This document shows, in pieces, positions 35,915 through 45,696 of a DNA stretch of 64,000 bases (position 1 is its first letter; every line of letters begins with the position of its first letter). This stretch comes from Flavobacterium gilvum (GTDB taxonomy: Bacteria; Bacteroidota; Bacteroidia; Flavobacteriales; Flavobacteriaceae), in assembly GCF_001761465.1 (NCBI RefSeq), contig NZ_CP017479.1, forward strand, positions 248,001 through 312,000, read 5' to 3'. The notes below the pieces were generated by a model. It worked only from the letters and a program-made list of their open reading frames with translations. It had not been told where the DNA came from and made no database searches. Both the position numbers and the translations under genes were made by a program.

Positions 35915-38647
35915 CTAATAAAACAACCAATCTACTGCTCCTTTTTCGCCTTCGTCAATATAACCCACATCCCGGGTTGTAATGGTTTGGTTCGCATCTA
36001 TAAAGCCTAAAATCAAGACTCTTCCTTTGCCCAAATCCAATTTGTTTTCACCGGGCTGAAAGGTATAAGTGTGAACGTTTATTCGTGGTAATTCTTTTAA
36101 ATTCATTGCGCTTGCCAAAATCACTTCGGCCTGACCATAAGCATTTCCGGCGGCATCGGTCTCCAAACTTGGCGGAAATAAAAATCTTTTTTGGTCAGAA
36201 TTGAAATAACCAACAACCAGTTTTACCGCTTTAGTGTTTTTGAATTTCAGATGCGTTCCTTTTTCGTTTTGCTCCGTTTCGTCGAATGCAATTCCTTTTA
36301 GATTCTGCAATTCGGGAGCTACTTTTGTAAATTCCGAAATTGGTGTGTTATATACTTTTGTTCCATTTTTGACTGCATAAGCTCCTTTGCTTTCGCTCAA
36401 CAAAGTCACTTCGGCAGTTTTCCAAGGTTTGCCATCTTTGGTTACAATTTTACCGTCTTTTGAGGATTTCAGCAGCTCTAGATTTCGTTTAAAATTAGCC
36501 AACTCACGTTCGTAATGTGGCAGTAATTCGGCCCAGGTTTTGTTATTTCCATCGTCTCCTCCAATTGGGATTCGGCGTTGTGCGGTCTGCATACTGTTGG
36601 CGTACAAATAATGATCTTTGGTCAAATTAACCAAAGTTTGATAACATTCAATGCTTTTTTCCAAATGTGGCAAGGCTTTGTCCAAATCCGAAATATCATT
36701 AGAATAACTGTAACGCAAAACCAATATGGCCGCTTTTACTTTTTCCGAAAAGAAATCGGCAAAAGCTTTATAAGCATGCATATCGTTTTTCAGACGCAGA
36801 AATTCTTCTTTGTCTCTGGTTACGCTTGCTTCGGCTTTGTCAATTGCTTCAACTGCCAATCTTCCGTGTTCTGTGATTTCGGCAATAATTTGCGTTGGTA
36901 ATTCACCCACATGCGGTTCTTTGTTCCATTCTTTTTTGGCATACTCCAAAAGTAATTCGCCCACTGGCCCACAAGATTCGTGGAAACCTGGATATACACG
37001 CCATTTCGACGGATTCACTAGTTGGCTTTCAAACATTCCTAATAATAAAGTCTGACGGTTTCCTTCGGTGATTCCAAAACGTCTTAACGTTTTTGGAGCA
37101 ATTTCTCCCGCTTCTTCATAAGCTTTTCGGATGTTATTTGAAGCTTCTTCATTGGTTCCATATTTATCTGTCAGCAACTGAGCCCAATACTTAATTTCCT
37201 GATCTCTATCTCTTTTGCAATTCCAAGCGTATCTTGCCCAGGCTTTGTACCAAATCCAATCGCGATCCATTTCAAGTAATCGTTCGCCTGTTTTGGTTTT
37301 ATCTGCCGTGTAAGGCCAGTCCCAGTAAGATGCTTGGGGATATAAATGCAACGCATTGGCTCCGTGGGCAGTGTGCATTGCATTCACCGTTTTCTGGATA
37401 AAGTCCGGAGATCCGTAACGGAAAGGTTCCAAATTTGCCAAAATATGTACGTTTTCGATATGAATAGAACCCAACGAACTCAGCTGTTTATGCGTTTCTC
37501 CCCAAGGCCCGCCAGGCGTATAAGTGGTCAAAGACTCGCCATTATACTTACTCATCGTATACAAATTTTTGTAAATAGGCAATGCTTTTGCCATTACAGC
37601 AGGCGCATCGGTATCGTGAGATCTCAAAATAATTGGCGGTTCCTGCGTTTGTCCTAAGGCTTTCATTCCATCCTGAACGCCCGGAATAATGGTTTTGGTG
37701 AACCATTCCACATCATCATCAATAGTGTTGATGGCTTCTCCCAGACAAACCAACAATCCTACATTTGGGTATTTCTCTATAAAAGCGGCGATTGATTTCC
37801 TTGTGTAATCGGCTATTTCGGGAGTGATTGGACGTGAACGATCCTGCGTTTTTATACCATAATGCTCCGCAAAAGGTTTTGAAACGATGATGTTATAAAA
37901 CATTTGAATTACCCAAATTCCTCTTTTGTTGGCTTCTTCGGTTAGGAATTTGAAGATTTCTTCATTTTTTTTGAAATCCTCTTCACTTACTTCAAGCGCA
38001 AAGGGATAATCTTTTAGTTTCACCAAAGAAGCAAAAGGGTGTCCATTCCACAAATACAAAGAATTCAGACGGTTTTCGACCATCATATCCAGATATTCTG
38101 TCCAGAGTTTTTTATCATAAAACCAAGGAAAAGATTCTGGTGTATATGGATATTCATAAACATCTCTTCCGGGAAGATAAACCGGTTTTTGGAGTCCGAT
38201 GCAAGAACCTCTCAGCACCATTTCGGGACTGTCTTCTATATTTATTTCTGATGGAATTTCGCCTGAAGATTTAATACGGTCAGTCAATTCTAAAGCACCA
38301 TATAACACGCCAGTAGCATCTGTTCCTTCGATGAAAATAAAGTTCTTATTAGAACGGATTTGGAAACCTTCTTTTTTTGTCAACTTGCTGTCATCAATAA
38401 CAGTATTTTTGGAATTTTGTTTCCAAAAATCGGTTCCTTTTTCACCAATAATGATTACTTTGTCGTTCGATTTTTTTGGTGCTTTGTCTACAAAAGCCAC
38501 TTTGAACCCTTTGGCAGTTACCGCTTCTGACAATTTTTGTGCTCCGAATTCTGTTCTTGGCGCATTGGCATCACGAACGATTGTGATGTTTTGCGCTGTA
38601 GCAAAAGTGGCACATAATCCTAAAAAAAGTAAGCTTAAATATTTCAT
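35915..38647 (-). CDS. Alpha-uronidase-like glycoside hydrolase (GH138/GH115/GH67 type)
   Basis: The 910-residue protein has a signal peptide (to about residue 18), a GH67/GH115-type N-terminal domain (to about 130, ending in EGTDATGVLYGALELTDRI), a TIM barrel (about 145-480) with MMVENRLNSLYLWNGHPF and GLLVCLGEAIN, a helical region (about 480-720) and a C-terminal beta domain. These folds are used by alpha-glucuronidases and by the alpha-galacturonidase family GH138 of rhamnogalacturonan II degraders. The pectin context favours GH138; xylan-specific partners are absent. Candidate acidic residues are in CLGEAIN and the following DDDVEW. The exact family needs a profile search. Confidence 0.72.
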   Translation of the reverse strand: MKYLSLLFLGLCATFATAQNITIVRDANAPRTEFGAQKLSEAVTAKGFKVAFVDKAPKKSNDKVIIIGEKGTDFWKQNSKNTVIDDSKLTKKEGFQIRSNKNFIFIEGTDATGVLYGALELTDRIKSSGEIPSEINIEDSPEMVLRGSCIGLQKPVYLPGRDVYEYPYTPESFPWFYDKKLWTEYLDMMVENRLNSLYLWNGHPFASLVKLKDYPFALEVSEEDFKKNEEIFKFLTEEANKRGIWVIQMFYNIIVSKPFAEHYGIKTQDRSRPITPEIADYTRKSIAAFIEKYPNVGLLVCLGEAINTIDDDVEWFTKTIIPGVQDGMKALGQTQEPPIILRSHDTDAPAVMAKALPIYKNLYTMSKYNGESLTTYTPGGPWGETHKQLSSLGSIHIENVHILANLEPFRYGSPDFIQKTVNAMHTAHGANALHLYPQASYWDWPYTADKTKTGERLLEMDRDWIWYKAWARYAWNCKRDRDQEIKYWAQLLTDKYGTNEEASNNIRKAYEEAGEIAPKTLRRFGITEGNRQTLLLGMFESQLVNPSKWRVYPGFHESCGPVGELLLEYAKKEWNKEPHVGELPTQIIAEITEHGRLAVEAIDKAEASVTRDKEEFLRLKNDMHAYKAFADFFSEKVKAAILVLRYSYSNDISDLDKALPHLEKSIECYQTLVNLTKDHYLYANSMQTAQRRIPIGGDDGNNKTWAELLPHYERELANFKRNLELLKSSKDGKIVTKDGKPWKTAEVTLLSESKGAYAVKNGTKVYNTPISEFTKVAPELQNLKGIAFDETEQNEKGTHLKFKNTKAVKLVVGYFNSDQKRFLFPPSLETDAAGNAYGQAEVILASAMNLKELPRINVHTYTFQPGENKLDLGKGRVLILGFIDANQTITTRDVGYIDEGEKGAVDWLFY

Positions 38648-38680
38648 TGTGTTTTTATTTTATTAAACAATCCCGCCAAG

Positions 38681-38772
38681 TTTGTCATTCCGAGGAACGA
38701 GGAATCTCATCACAGTTAATCAAGTATTAAGGATTCAGCATACTGAGATTTCTCCTTCGTCGAAATGACAAA
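38681..38772. repeat. TTTGTCATTCCGA palindrome, copy 1
   Basis: Imperfect arms of about 29 bases (38681-38709 and 38744-38772), beginning TTTGTCATTCCGAGGAACGA and ending GAAATGACAAA. Part of a four-copy family with members at 19.7, 45.9 and 56.3 kb. It sits between the uronidase-like gene and the TIM-barrel gene. Confidence 0.78.
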
Positions 38773-38790
38773 AATGAGGAAACATATTTT

Positions 38791-39684
38791 CTAATTCTGA
38801 AAAATTTTCTTCAAATAAGCAACATTTGCACCGTAATTTACCTTTACGTTGTGCACTTGTGTCACATCTCGCGAACGCTCTACAATAAGCCAGCCACTCC
38901 ATTTCATTTCGTCTAGTGTTTTTTTGATTTTTGGGATATCAATGGCTTTATCATTTTCTAACCAGACATTATCCGTATTGGAAGCGTGAATTTGTGCCAA
39001 ATGTTTTTTGCCCAAAATCTTTAACTCGGTGGCAATGTCCCTTCCATTATCAACCGCATTCGCAAAATTGAACGAACTTTTAATGTGTTTTGAACCTATT
39101 TCTTCCAATAGTTTTTTCTCCTCCGTCGCGTTCAGTGACGTTTCAATAGCGATAACGCCTCCAATTTTCCCGACTTGTTTTCCAGCCCATTTTAGTCTTT
39201 CAACAACTATTGGACGCAATTCTGGATTTTTAGACAAATCACATTGAGTCCCCAATGGCAGGTAAGCGACTTTGACATTCATGTTTTTCATGGTCATGAT
39301 ACAGTCATCAACCATTTGAGTCACTGTTTCTCTTTTTGCAAAAGACTGTGCATAAAAACCGGACATCGCAATCGAACTGATGCCAACATTCAATTCTTTG
39401 GATGCATCCAAAAACTTTTGTCTTTCTACAGGGTCACCCAATTTGCTATCAAAAGTGGGACGATTTCCCAAACCTCCCATATCGAGTTCAATTCCGTCTG
39501 CCTTTATTTCGCCAGCTAATGCAAAAGCGCCGAGTTTTTGCCTTTTTAAAATCATCCAATCGCAAACTGCCACTTTATATTGTTGCTTTTTTGATGATTG
39601 TGCAGAAATTGTACCATTGAAAGTACCGCACAAAACAGCAAGAAATAAAACAATATCGTTTCTTTTAAAATAAGTTGACTTCAT
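38791..39684 (-). CDS. Secreted xylose-isomerase-like TIM-barrel protein
   Basis: The 297-residue protein has an N-terminal signal sequence (NDIVLFLAVLCGTFNGTISA) and an AP-endonuclease 2 / sugar-phosphate-isomerase type barrel. Seen are GIELDMGGLG (strand with first acidic ligand), AIETSLN, FNFANAVDNG and LIVERSRD (typical metal-ligand strand ends: E, D/N, H, E). Cytosolic members isomerise or epimerise sugars; secreted ones are common in Bacteroidota loci but poorly characterised. Metal-ligand completeness is uncertain: one expected His is in LAQIHASNTDN. The function in the periplasm is unknown. Confidence 0.72.
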   Translation of the reverse strand: MKSTYFKRNDIVLFLAVLCGTFNGTISAQSSKKQQYKVAVCDWMILKRQKLGAFALAGEIKADGIELDMGGLGNRPTFDSKLGDPVERQKFLDASKELNVGISSIAMSGFYAQSFAKRETVTQMVDDCIMTMKNMNVKVAYLPLGTQCDLSKNPELRPIVVERLKWAGKQVGKIGGVIAIETSLNATEEKKLLEEIGSKHIKSSFNFANAVDNGRDIATELKILGKKHLAQIHASNTDNVWLENDKAIDIPKIKKTLDEMKWSGWLIVERSRDVTQVHNVKVNYGANVAYLKKIFQN

Positions 39685-39697
39685 ATTCCTTTATTTT

Positions 39698-39850
39698 ACC
39701 ATTAAGATATTAAGAAAATTAAGCGTTACACTTAATAAAACTTAATATCTTAATGGTTCATTTATAATTTTACTCTTCTTATTTTTGACTTTAAGACATT
39801 TAGAAAATCAAGCCTTACACTTAATCTTCTTAATATCTTAATAGTTCATT
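39698..39850. repeat. ACCATTAAGATATTAAG inverted repeats, two units
   Basis: Unit 1 has perfect 17-base arms (39698-39714, 39741-39757). Unit 2 (about 39791-39847) is a diverged copy. The same family fills 53141-53345. Confidence 0.72.
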
Positions 39851-39856
39851 TATAAT

Positions 39857-41005
39857 TTAATCTTCCTCTGCTTTCACAGCTTTCACAACCTTTCCTTCTT
39901 CACCAGGCCAGATTCCGTTTTTGATTGGAAGAGCCACCAATTTGCTTGGATCAATTTTTACATATTTCAGTTTTTCTCTTCTCCAGGTGTAAACAATATG
40001 AACCATTCCGTCTGAACTCTGAATCATAGATGGATAAGAATATTGACTGATTTTTGAATCTTCCAAAACCAAAGCAGCATTCCAATGGATTCCATCATTA
40101 GAAATCGAAACATTAAGTGGTGTTCTTGGCCCTTTGGCTTCGGTTCCGGGAGGCAAAACGTGGTTGTAAACCAATAAATGCTTTCCGTTTTTAAGCGTTA
40201 CAGCATCCGTTCCAGAGTTGTTATTTGGCAACCCAATCAACTCTAAATCTGACCAGGTTTTTCCGTTATCTTTAGAAAAAGTGCTGAAAATAGCTCTGTT
40301 TCTGGTTCTTCCAATCGCCTGAATACTTCCGTCTTTATGGAACAGAATACTAGGCTGGATGGCATTGATTTTTTGTTTTCCTCTTGACAAAGTATCGCCC
40401 ATAACCCAAGTCTTTCCGAAATCTGGAGTAAATTCCATACGGAGTCTCCATCCATCGCCTTCTATACTGGAAGGACACAAAAGCGTTCCGTTGCTCAATA
40501 AAACCGGTTTGTTTTTGATTGGCCCCAAGAAATCTTTGCTTGGCATATTTTTGGCTTCAGACCAGGTTTTTCCACCATCTGAAGAAGTTCTAATTACACC
40601 CCACCATTCCGCTGGTTTTGGTCCTATTTTATAAAACAACATCAAATCTCCACCCGGAATTTGGTACAAAACAGGATTCCAAGTTGGAAATCGTGTGCCG
40701 TCTGGCATTACTCCATCGGCTACTTTCACTCCTTCAGTCCATTTATCAGTCCCTTTGGGTTTTATAGCTACATAAATACATACATCCGGATTTCTTTCTG
40801 CAGTTCCTCCAAACCAGGAAGCCACTAAATCTCCATTGGTCGCTTCCACAATCGTCACTGCATGACAGGATGGATAAGGTGCTTTGTCGTATATAAATTC
40901 ATCTACCAGAATTCCTTCTTTCCATGTCTTTTTTTCCAAAGAAGGTTTACAACTTCCCAAAAGCAACAGTCCAAAAAGGGTAATAGTTATGTGTTTGAGT
41001 TTCAT
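39857..41005 (-). CDS. BNR-repeat beta-propeller lipoprotein (sialidase-like fold)
   Basis: The 382-residue protein has a lipoprotein signal (ITLFGLLLLGSC, lipid cysteine at residue 19) and a six-bladed propeller with Asp-box repeats (SSDGGKTWSE, SKDNGKTWSD). The pattern SWFGGTAERNPDVCIYVA near residue 64, NPVLYQ and the QPSILFHKDGSIQAIGRT strand define a BNR_2 group. It lacks a clear Arg triad for sialic acid, so a sialidase label would be misleading; enzymes with this fold in pectin loci cleave other sugars or act as lyases. It is one of two lipoproteins in the cluster, hence membrane-anchored. A candidate promoter lies upstream at 41.15 kb. Confidence 0.78.
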   Translation of the reverse strand: MKLKHITITLFGLLLLGSCKPSLEKKTWKEGILVDEFIYDKAPYPSCHAVTIVEATNGDLVASWFGGTAERNPDVCIYVAIKPKGTDKWTEGVKVADGVMPDGTRFPTWNPVLYQIPGGDLMLFYKIGPKPAEWWGVIRTSSDGGKTWSEAKNMPSKDFLGPIKNKPVLLSNGTLLCPSSIEGDGWRLRMEFTPDFGKTWVMGDTLSRGKQKINAIQPSILFHKDGSIQAIGRTRNRAIFSTFSKDNGKTWSDLELIGLPNNNSGTDAVTLKNGKHLLVYNHVLPPGTEAKGPRTPLNVSISNDGIHWNAALVLEDSKISQYSYPSMIQSSDGMVHIVYTWRREKLKYVKIDPSKLVALPIKNGIWPGEEGKVVKAVKAEED

Positions 41006-41138
41006 TATTTATTTTTTTTATATTATCAGATAAAATTAAACACCAAAAAAATGGTGCACTTCTACATATTAAGTGTAAAAATAACACTAAAAAAATAACG
41101 AAGTAACCTGTACCGTCCTGTGTTGAAAAAAATTGACA

Positions 41139-41168
41139 TAAATTTAACATCAAAACTTTGATTTACAA
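41139..41168 (-). promoter_or_regulatory. Candidate internal promoter of the enzyme cluster
   Basis: On the minus strand TTG (41168-41166), exactly 19 bases, then TAAATTTA (41146-41139), one base off TAnnTTTG. This would start a message about 125 bases before the propeller lipoprotein gene. It is the only TTG-N19-TAnnTTT match found in the minus-strand gaps of the locus. It overlaps TGACATAAATTTAACATCAA, shared with 28774-28792, and a hairpin AAAACTTTG/CAAAGTTTT. Confidence 0.45.
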
Positions 41169-41191
41169 TAAAATACACAAAGTTTTATAAA

Positions 41192-43945
41192 TTATTTTAC
41201 ATTCAAAATATAGGTGCCAGACGGTAAATTCAAGACAAGATTATTTTTTTCAATTTTAAAAAAAGTTGAAAGCTGAGTTAGTTTTTGATTATTCACCATC
41301 ACAGATGAAGCATTATTTGTTGGCAAATAAACTACCGCAGAACTGTTTGCTGGAATGGTAATTTTCCATTCTAAAGCACTTTTATTTTTCTTCCAATCAC
41401 TTTTTATCAGACCGTAAATCGATTCATAAGAAGCATTTACATAAGTCAGTCCCGCATTGAAATCCGGTTTCATAATGATTTGTTTAAAGCCCGGCGTTTC
41501 GGGATTGCTCTTGATTCCCGCCATATTTTCGTAGTACCAAATCAATAAATCACCCAAAAGCATTACGTGATTTTGCGAATTCATTGATGGGTCTGCGGTG
41601 TTTCCGTTCCATAATTCCCAAATGGTCGTAGCTCCATTTTCGACCATAAATCCCCAACTTGGATACGTTTTATTCGAAGCTAATTTGAAGGCCAAATCTC
41701 CTCTGCCAAAATTTGTCAGTGTTCGCATCAAAAACTGCGTTCCGATTACTCCCGTACTGATGTGCCCGTTTTTGTTTACTTCAATTTCGTGTACCATATT
41801 TTGGAAAACTTTCTCTTTTATATCTTCAGGAACGATTCCGAAATACAACGGCAACAAATTGGCTGTAACCGTATTATTCGCATACGTATTGGTCGCAGCA
41901 TTAAAAAATTTGGTATTAAAAGCTTTTTTGATTCGCACTGCCAAATCATCGTAATACGCAATATCGGATTCGGCATTTGAGATCTTGGCAAACTTTTTCA
42001 TGATGCCTAAAAGCTGATAATAAAACGCACTCGACAACAATTGTCCGTCCGTTAAGCGGGCTGGATCTTTGGAACGAATCAACTCTAATGATTCCGGCGG
42101 AACGCACCAATCGCCATATTTATCCTTGTCCATTAAATCATTTTGCAGATAATTTTCCTCCATGTACACCATCCATTTTTTCATGGAATGATATTGTTTT
42201 TTAATCACTTCCTGATCACCAAATTGCTGATACAACATATCGGCAACCGTGATATACGTTCCCGGCCAGGTCACATTATCACCGTAATAACGCCAAAAAG
42301 CCGGCGCCACATCAGGCAACCCTCCGTCTTGCGTTTGAGAATATTTAATATCATCAAGCCATTTGGCATACAACGTTTGGTTGTTGAACAGAAAACTTTC
42401 TCCATAAGCACCCGTCGTTCTGTCTCCCAACCAAGGCTGACGCTCGTTTCGTTGCGGACAATCGAGAGGCATTCCTTTGTAATTTCCGCTGATTCCCCAC
42501 CATGCATTTTTGAAAATCTGGTTCATAGTCGCATTTGAAGATTCAAAAGTTCCGGTGGTTTTCATATCATCGTAAACCACTTTTCCAACGAAATTATCCA
42601 AAGTTGGCTTACCCGGAAAACCAGAAATTTCTACAAATCTAAAACCGTGAAATATAAATCTCGGCTCCCAAATTTCTTCACCTTCACCTTTCAGCGTATA
42701 AATATCAGTCGTTTTTGCATCACGCAAATTGGCAATGTACAACGAACCATCGGCCTGCAACGACTCGGCAAATTTCATCGTGACTTGGTCGCCACTTTTT
42801 CCTTTTATTTTCAGTTGCAACCAGCCCACCATATTCTGCCCCATATCAAGAATGTAAGTTCCTTTCGCAGTCGCTTTAATCGAAATTGGTTTTACCTCGC
42901 CTTTAATTTTCATATTCGGCGTCATTTGCGCTTCATAAAAACCGCCCGGTTCCTGAACATATCTCGCATTTACCCAGTTTTTATCATCAAAATTGGTCGT
43001 GTTCCAGCCTTTCATTTCCTTGCGGGCATCGTATTCCTCGCCGTCATATTCATTGTTAGCCAAAATCGGTCCTTCGGTGGTCAGTTTCCAAGTGTCATCT
43101 GTTCTAATGACTTCACTCGTTCCGTCGGTATATTCGACAAACAACTGCAAAGCCATTTTTGGCAAACCAAATGATTTGATTTTATACGGCTTGTAATCCT
43201 GACGCATCGCAAAAAATCGTCCGTTTCCTAAAATCGTTCCCAACATATTTTTGCCTTCTTTCAGTTGAGAAGTCACATCAAAAACATTGTATTTTACGTT
43301 TTTGGTGTAATCCGTCGGAACAGGCGCCAAAACTTGGTCACCAATTTTATTTCCGTTAATATACAGCTCGTACAAGCCCATCCCCATAATATACACCTTG
43401 GCGTTTTTGACCTGTTTTTTTAGATTGATTTCTTTTCTCAAATAACGTGCTGACAACTTTGAGAATTGAGAAATACTATCGTCTTTCGACAATTTTTCAT
43501 ACCCAATCCAACGAGTCGATTTCCAGTCGGCATAGGTTAAAATCCCGATGCTGAAATGTGCATTTTCTATTGATTTTGCTTCTCCTTTATTCGTAAAAAC
43601 GATTACTTTCCAAAACGCATTTTGTCTATCTTTTAACTTTTTTCCTTTATAAACAACATTAACCGATTCATCGCTGTTTACTTTTCCGCTATCCCATAAA
43701 TCGGCTTTGTTCGCGTTCAGGTTTTCCAATGTCGAAGCGATTAGAATTTGATAGGCGGTTTGTTTTACATCATTCACATCCGACTTTATCTGCCAGCTCA
43801 AACGAGGTCGCAAAACATCAATGCCTTCGGGATTGTTCAGCATTTCGCATTGCAGATTGGTAACGCTGATTTTGTTTTGGGCTTTCGCCAAAGAAAAACA
43901 GACCGACGCAATTAGAATGAATGTAGATAAAAATATTTTTTTCAT
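41192..43945 (-). CDS. GH78 alpha-L-rhamnosidase
   Basis: The secreted enzyme (917 residues from ATG 43945; a GTG six codons earlier is less likely) has a signal peptide ending SVCFSLAKAQ. Order: N-terminal Ig-like domain (30-150), the Bac_rhamnosid N domain and concanavalin-like domain (165-460), the (alpha/alpha)6 barrel (470-810) and a C-terminal beta domain. The GH78 signature DCPQRNERQPWLGD is intact, as is FRFVEISGFPG before it and GATTIWELWNG in the late barrel, where the base glutamate sits. It removes alpha-linked rhamnose by inversion, expected in rhamnogalacturonan side chains or backbone. Confidence 0.93.
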   Translation of the reverse strand: MKKIFLSTFILIASVCFSLAKAQNKISVTNLQCEMLNNPEGIDVLRPRLSWQIKSDVNDVKQTAYQILIASTLENLNANKADLWDSGKVNSDESVNVVYKGKKLKDRQNAFWKVIVFTNKGEAKSIENAHFSIGILTYADWKSTRWIGYEKLSKDDSISQFSKLSARYLRKEINLKKQVKNAKVYIMGMGLYELYINGNKIGDQVLAPVPTDYTKNVKYNVFDVTSQLKEGKNMLGTILGNGRFFAMRQDYKPYKIKSFGLPKMALQLFVEYTDGTSEVIRTDDTWKLTTEGPILANNEYDGEEYDARKEMKGWNTTNFDDKNWVNARYVQEPGGFYEAQMTPNMKIKGEVKPISIKATAKGTYILDMGQNMVGWLQLKIKGKSGDQVTMKFAESLQADGSLYIANLRDAKTTDIYTLKGEGEEIWEPRFIFHGFRFVEISGFPGKPTLDNFVGKVVYDDMKTTGTFESSNATMNQIFKNAWWGISGNYKGMPLDCPQRNERQPWLGDRTTGAYGESFLFNNQTLYAKWLDDIKYSQTQDGGLPDVAPAFWRYYGDNVTWPGTYITVADMLYQQFGDQEVIKKQYHSMKKWMVYMEENYLQNDLMDKDKYGDWCVPPESLELIRSKDPARLTDGQLLSSAFYYQLLGIMKKFAKISNAESDIAYYDDLAVRIKKAFNTKFFNAATNTYANNTVTANLLPLYFGIVPEDIKEKVFQNMVHEIEVNKNGHISTGVIGTQFLMRTLTNFGRGDLAFKLASNKTYPSWGFMVENGATTIWELWNGNTADPSMNSQNHVMLLGDLLIWYYENMAGIKSNPETPGFKQIIMKPDFNAGLTYVNASYESIYGLIKSDWKKNKSALEWKITIPANSSAVVYLPTNNASSVMVNNQKLTQLSTFFKIEKNNLVLNLPSGTYILNVK

Positions 43946-43999
43946 AGTTGTATTTTTTGTCACTGCTTTAAAAGATTCTTATACTTTTTTCTGAGAAAG

Positions 44000-44060
44000 T
44001 CTGCGAAGTCTGCGTGCTAAATTTTTTCGCACAGACTTCGCAGATTTACGCAGATTTTTT
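44000..44060. repeat. TCTGCGAAGTCTGCG inverted repeat
   Basis: CTGCGAAGTCTGCG at 44001-44014 pairs with CGCACAGACTTCGCAG at 44028-44043. It lies between the rhamnosidase start and the (alpha/alpha)6 gene stop. Confidence 0.65.
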
Positions 44061-44111
44061 ATTCTCATTTTTGTCAATTCATACAAATGGGAAGGAAAAC
44101 CCGTAAACAAT

Positions 44112-45674
44112 TTAATTCGAAACTATTCGCTCCAATTTCTCAGAAACAGCAATTTCCTTTCCGTTTTTAAAAATTCTAAAGCCTTTTCCTTTATGATATT
44201 TCTCTCCGGTTTTATCCCAAAGAATTGTGATGATATTTCCGTGGTACAAGACATTATCCAAACAAAACCAATCCCATTTGTCCTGCGGAATCAACGGATT
44301 TGCCTCAATTTTTTCATCGGCTCTCGGGCGTAAACCAACCAATCCCGTAATCACCAAATCATTAAAAGTTGAGTGATTATAATAACGGCTTCGCTCCCTT
44401 TCGCCCATTAACCAATAACCTGTGGTTTCATCTAGATACTCTCCCAAATAAGGTTTTCCGTGAAAATACTGTGATTCTACATACAAACTCATTTGCTTAA
44501 AATAATCGGTTTTGGCAACAAAATTCTGATCGTAATTATTCAAAACATTTGCCAGAGCCGTCAAAGTCTGCGAACTCGCAAAAGGCCAAATCGCTCCGTC
44601 CCATTCACAAGTTCCGGTTCCGTGCGTTCTAAAACGTGGACTTCTTCGTTCTGCTGTTGTCAAACCAAAAGGCGCCGAAAACCCTTTTTCATCCTTAATT
44701 TGTTCCCAAGCTTTTTCGAAACCTTTGTTTTTTTCTGGTAAATTAAAATACCAAGGAATAAATCCAATCGCTTCTCTCACCTGAGCCAAAGTATCTTTCT
44801 CTGTAAAAGTTTCAAAAAACTCCGCTTTCGAATTCCATAATTTGGTTTCAACCAATTGTTTCAAGTCATTTGCTTTGACTTCAAATTTTGCTTTCACATC
44901 TTTATCACCTTTCATTTCGGCCATTTTTGCAATCGCCACAGCATTTCCATACATATAACTGTTGATCGTCGGACGCGCATTTTGTACTTTTCGCCCGCCA
45001 CTCAAGGATTCTTCCATTCCGTCTTTTACATCATGTTGCCAAAACAAACCATCTTTGCGCTGACGGTCTTTTTCCCAAACCGCATAATCGGTAATCATGT
45101 CCGGATACATGTCCAACAAAAACGTTTTGTCATAATTCACCAAATATCGGTTGTACAAAGCATCGGCTGTCCAGCTGCTAAATTTGTATAATTTGTTCAT
45201 TGGTTTTCCGTCGTTCCCGCGGTACCATAATTTTACATCTTGCTCAATGTATTGCGGGTCGTGCACCCAACGGAACTCATTGATGTGATGTCCAACCGCA
45301 CAGGCAATCATATTATACTTGTCGGCATAGGAACGGTCCACCAAAAACTCAGTAATTGCAAATCCCTGTGGCGTTTTCTTGATGTGTTTACGTGCGCTCC
45401 ACCAACGGAAATAATAAATCTCCTCAAAGTTTTGCTGTGGACATTCAAACAACGGAACGTTCTTTTTCATCCAAGTCCACGCACTGTCATTTGGAATCAC
45501 AAATTTCAAATTCTCGTCTTCCATCGCGTTGAAATAATCAACATAATGCTTGTAATTTTCGGCTTTTAAAATGACTGCTTGGCTTTTTTGCGAATGTCCT
45601 GATCCTGATTTACAACTGCTGTTCAAAGCAGAAATCAGAATTACAAAAGCTATTATTTTGTATTTAAAATTCAT
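44112..45674 (-). CDS. (alpha/alpha)6-barrel glycoside hydrolase lipoprotein (MGH1-like)
   Basis: The 520-residue protein starts at ATG 45674 (a TTG two codons upstream is less likely). It has a lipoprotein signal (FVILISALNSSC) and an (alpha/alpha)6 barrel in the glucosidase I/MGH1 style. Motifs: WWSARKHIKKTPQGFAITEF, NSYMYGNAVAIAKMAEM, GTGTCEWDGAIWPFASSQT (acidic pair in EWDGA), TTGYWLMGERERSRYYNHS. It contains no lectin or propeller domain. The fold recalls the arabinosidase module of larger rhamnogalacturonan II enzymes (GH142), but assignment to a CAZy family is uncertain. It is membrane-anchored by its lipid. Confidence 0.72.
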   Translation of the reverse strand: MNFKYKIIAFVILISALNSSCKSGSGHSQKSQAVILKAENYKHYVDYFNAMEDENLKFVIPNDSAWTWMKKNVPLFECPQQNFEEIYYFRWWSARKHIKKTPQGFAITEFLVDRSYADKYNMIACAVGHHINEFRWVHDPQYIEQDVKLWYRGNDGKPMNKLYKFSSWTADALYNRYLVNYDKTFLLDMYPDMITDYAVWEKDRQRKDGLFWQHDVKDGMEESLSGGRKVQNARPTINSYMYGNAVAIAKMAEMKGDKDVKAKFEVKANDLKQLVETKLWNSKAEFFETFTEKDTLAQVREAIGFIPWYFNLPEKNKGFEKAWEQIKDEKGFSAPFGLTTAERRSPRFRTHGTGTCEWDGAIWPFASSQTLTALANVLNNYDQNFVAKTDYFKQMSLYVESQYFHGKPYLGEYLDETTGYWLMGERERSRYYNHSTFNDLVITGLVGLRPRADEKIEANPLIPQDKWDWFCLDNVLYHGNIITILWDKTGEKYHKGKGFRIFKNGKEIAVSEKLERIVSN

Positions 45675-45696
45675 ATTCAAATTATTTTAATTTTTT

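Noticed and set aside
39857..41005. Annotation as exo-alpha-sialidase
   Set aside because: Asp boxes alone only show a propeller; the sialic-acid Arg triad is not evident and the locus has no sialic acid genes.
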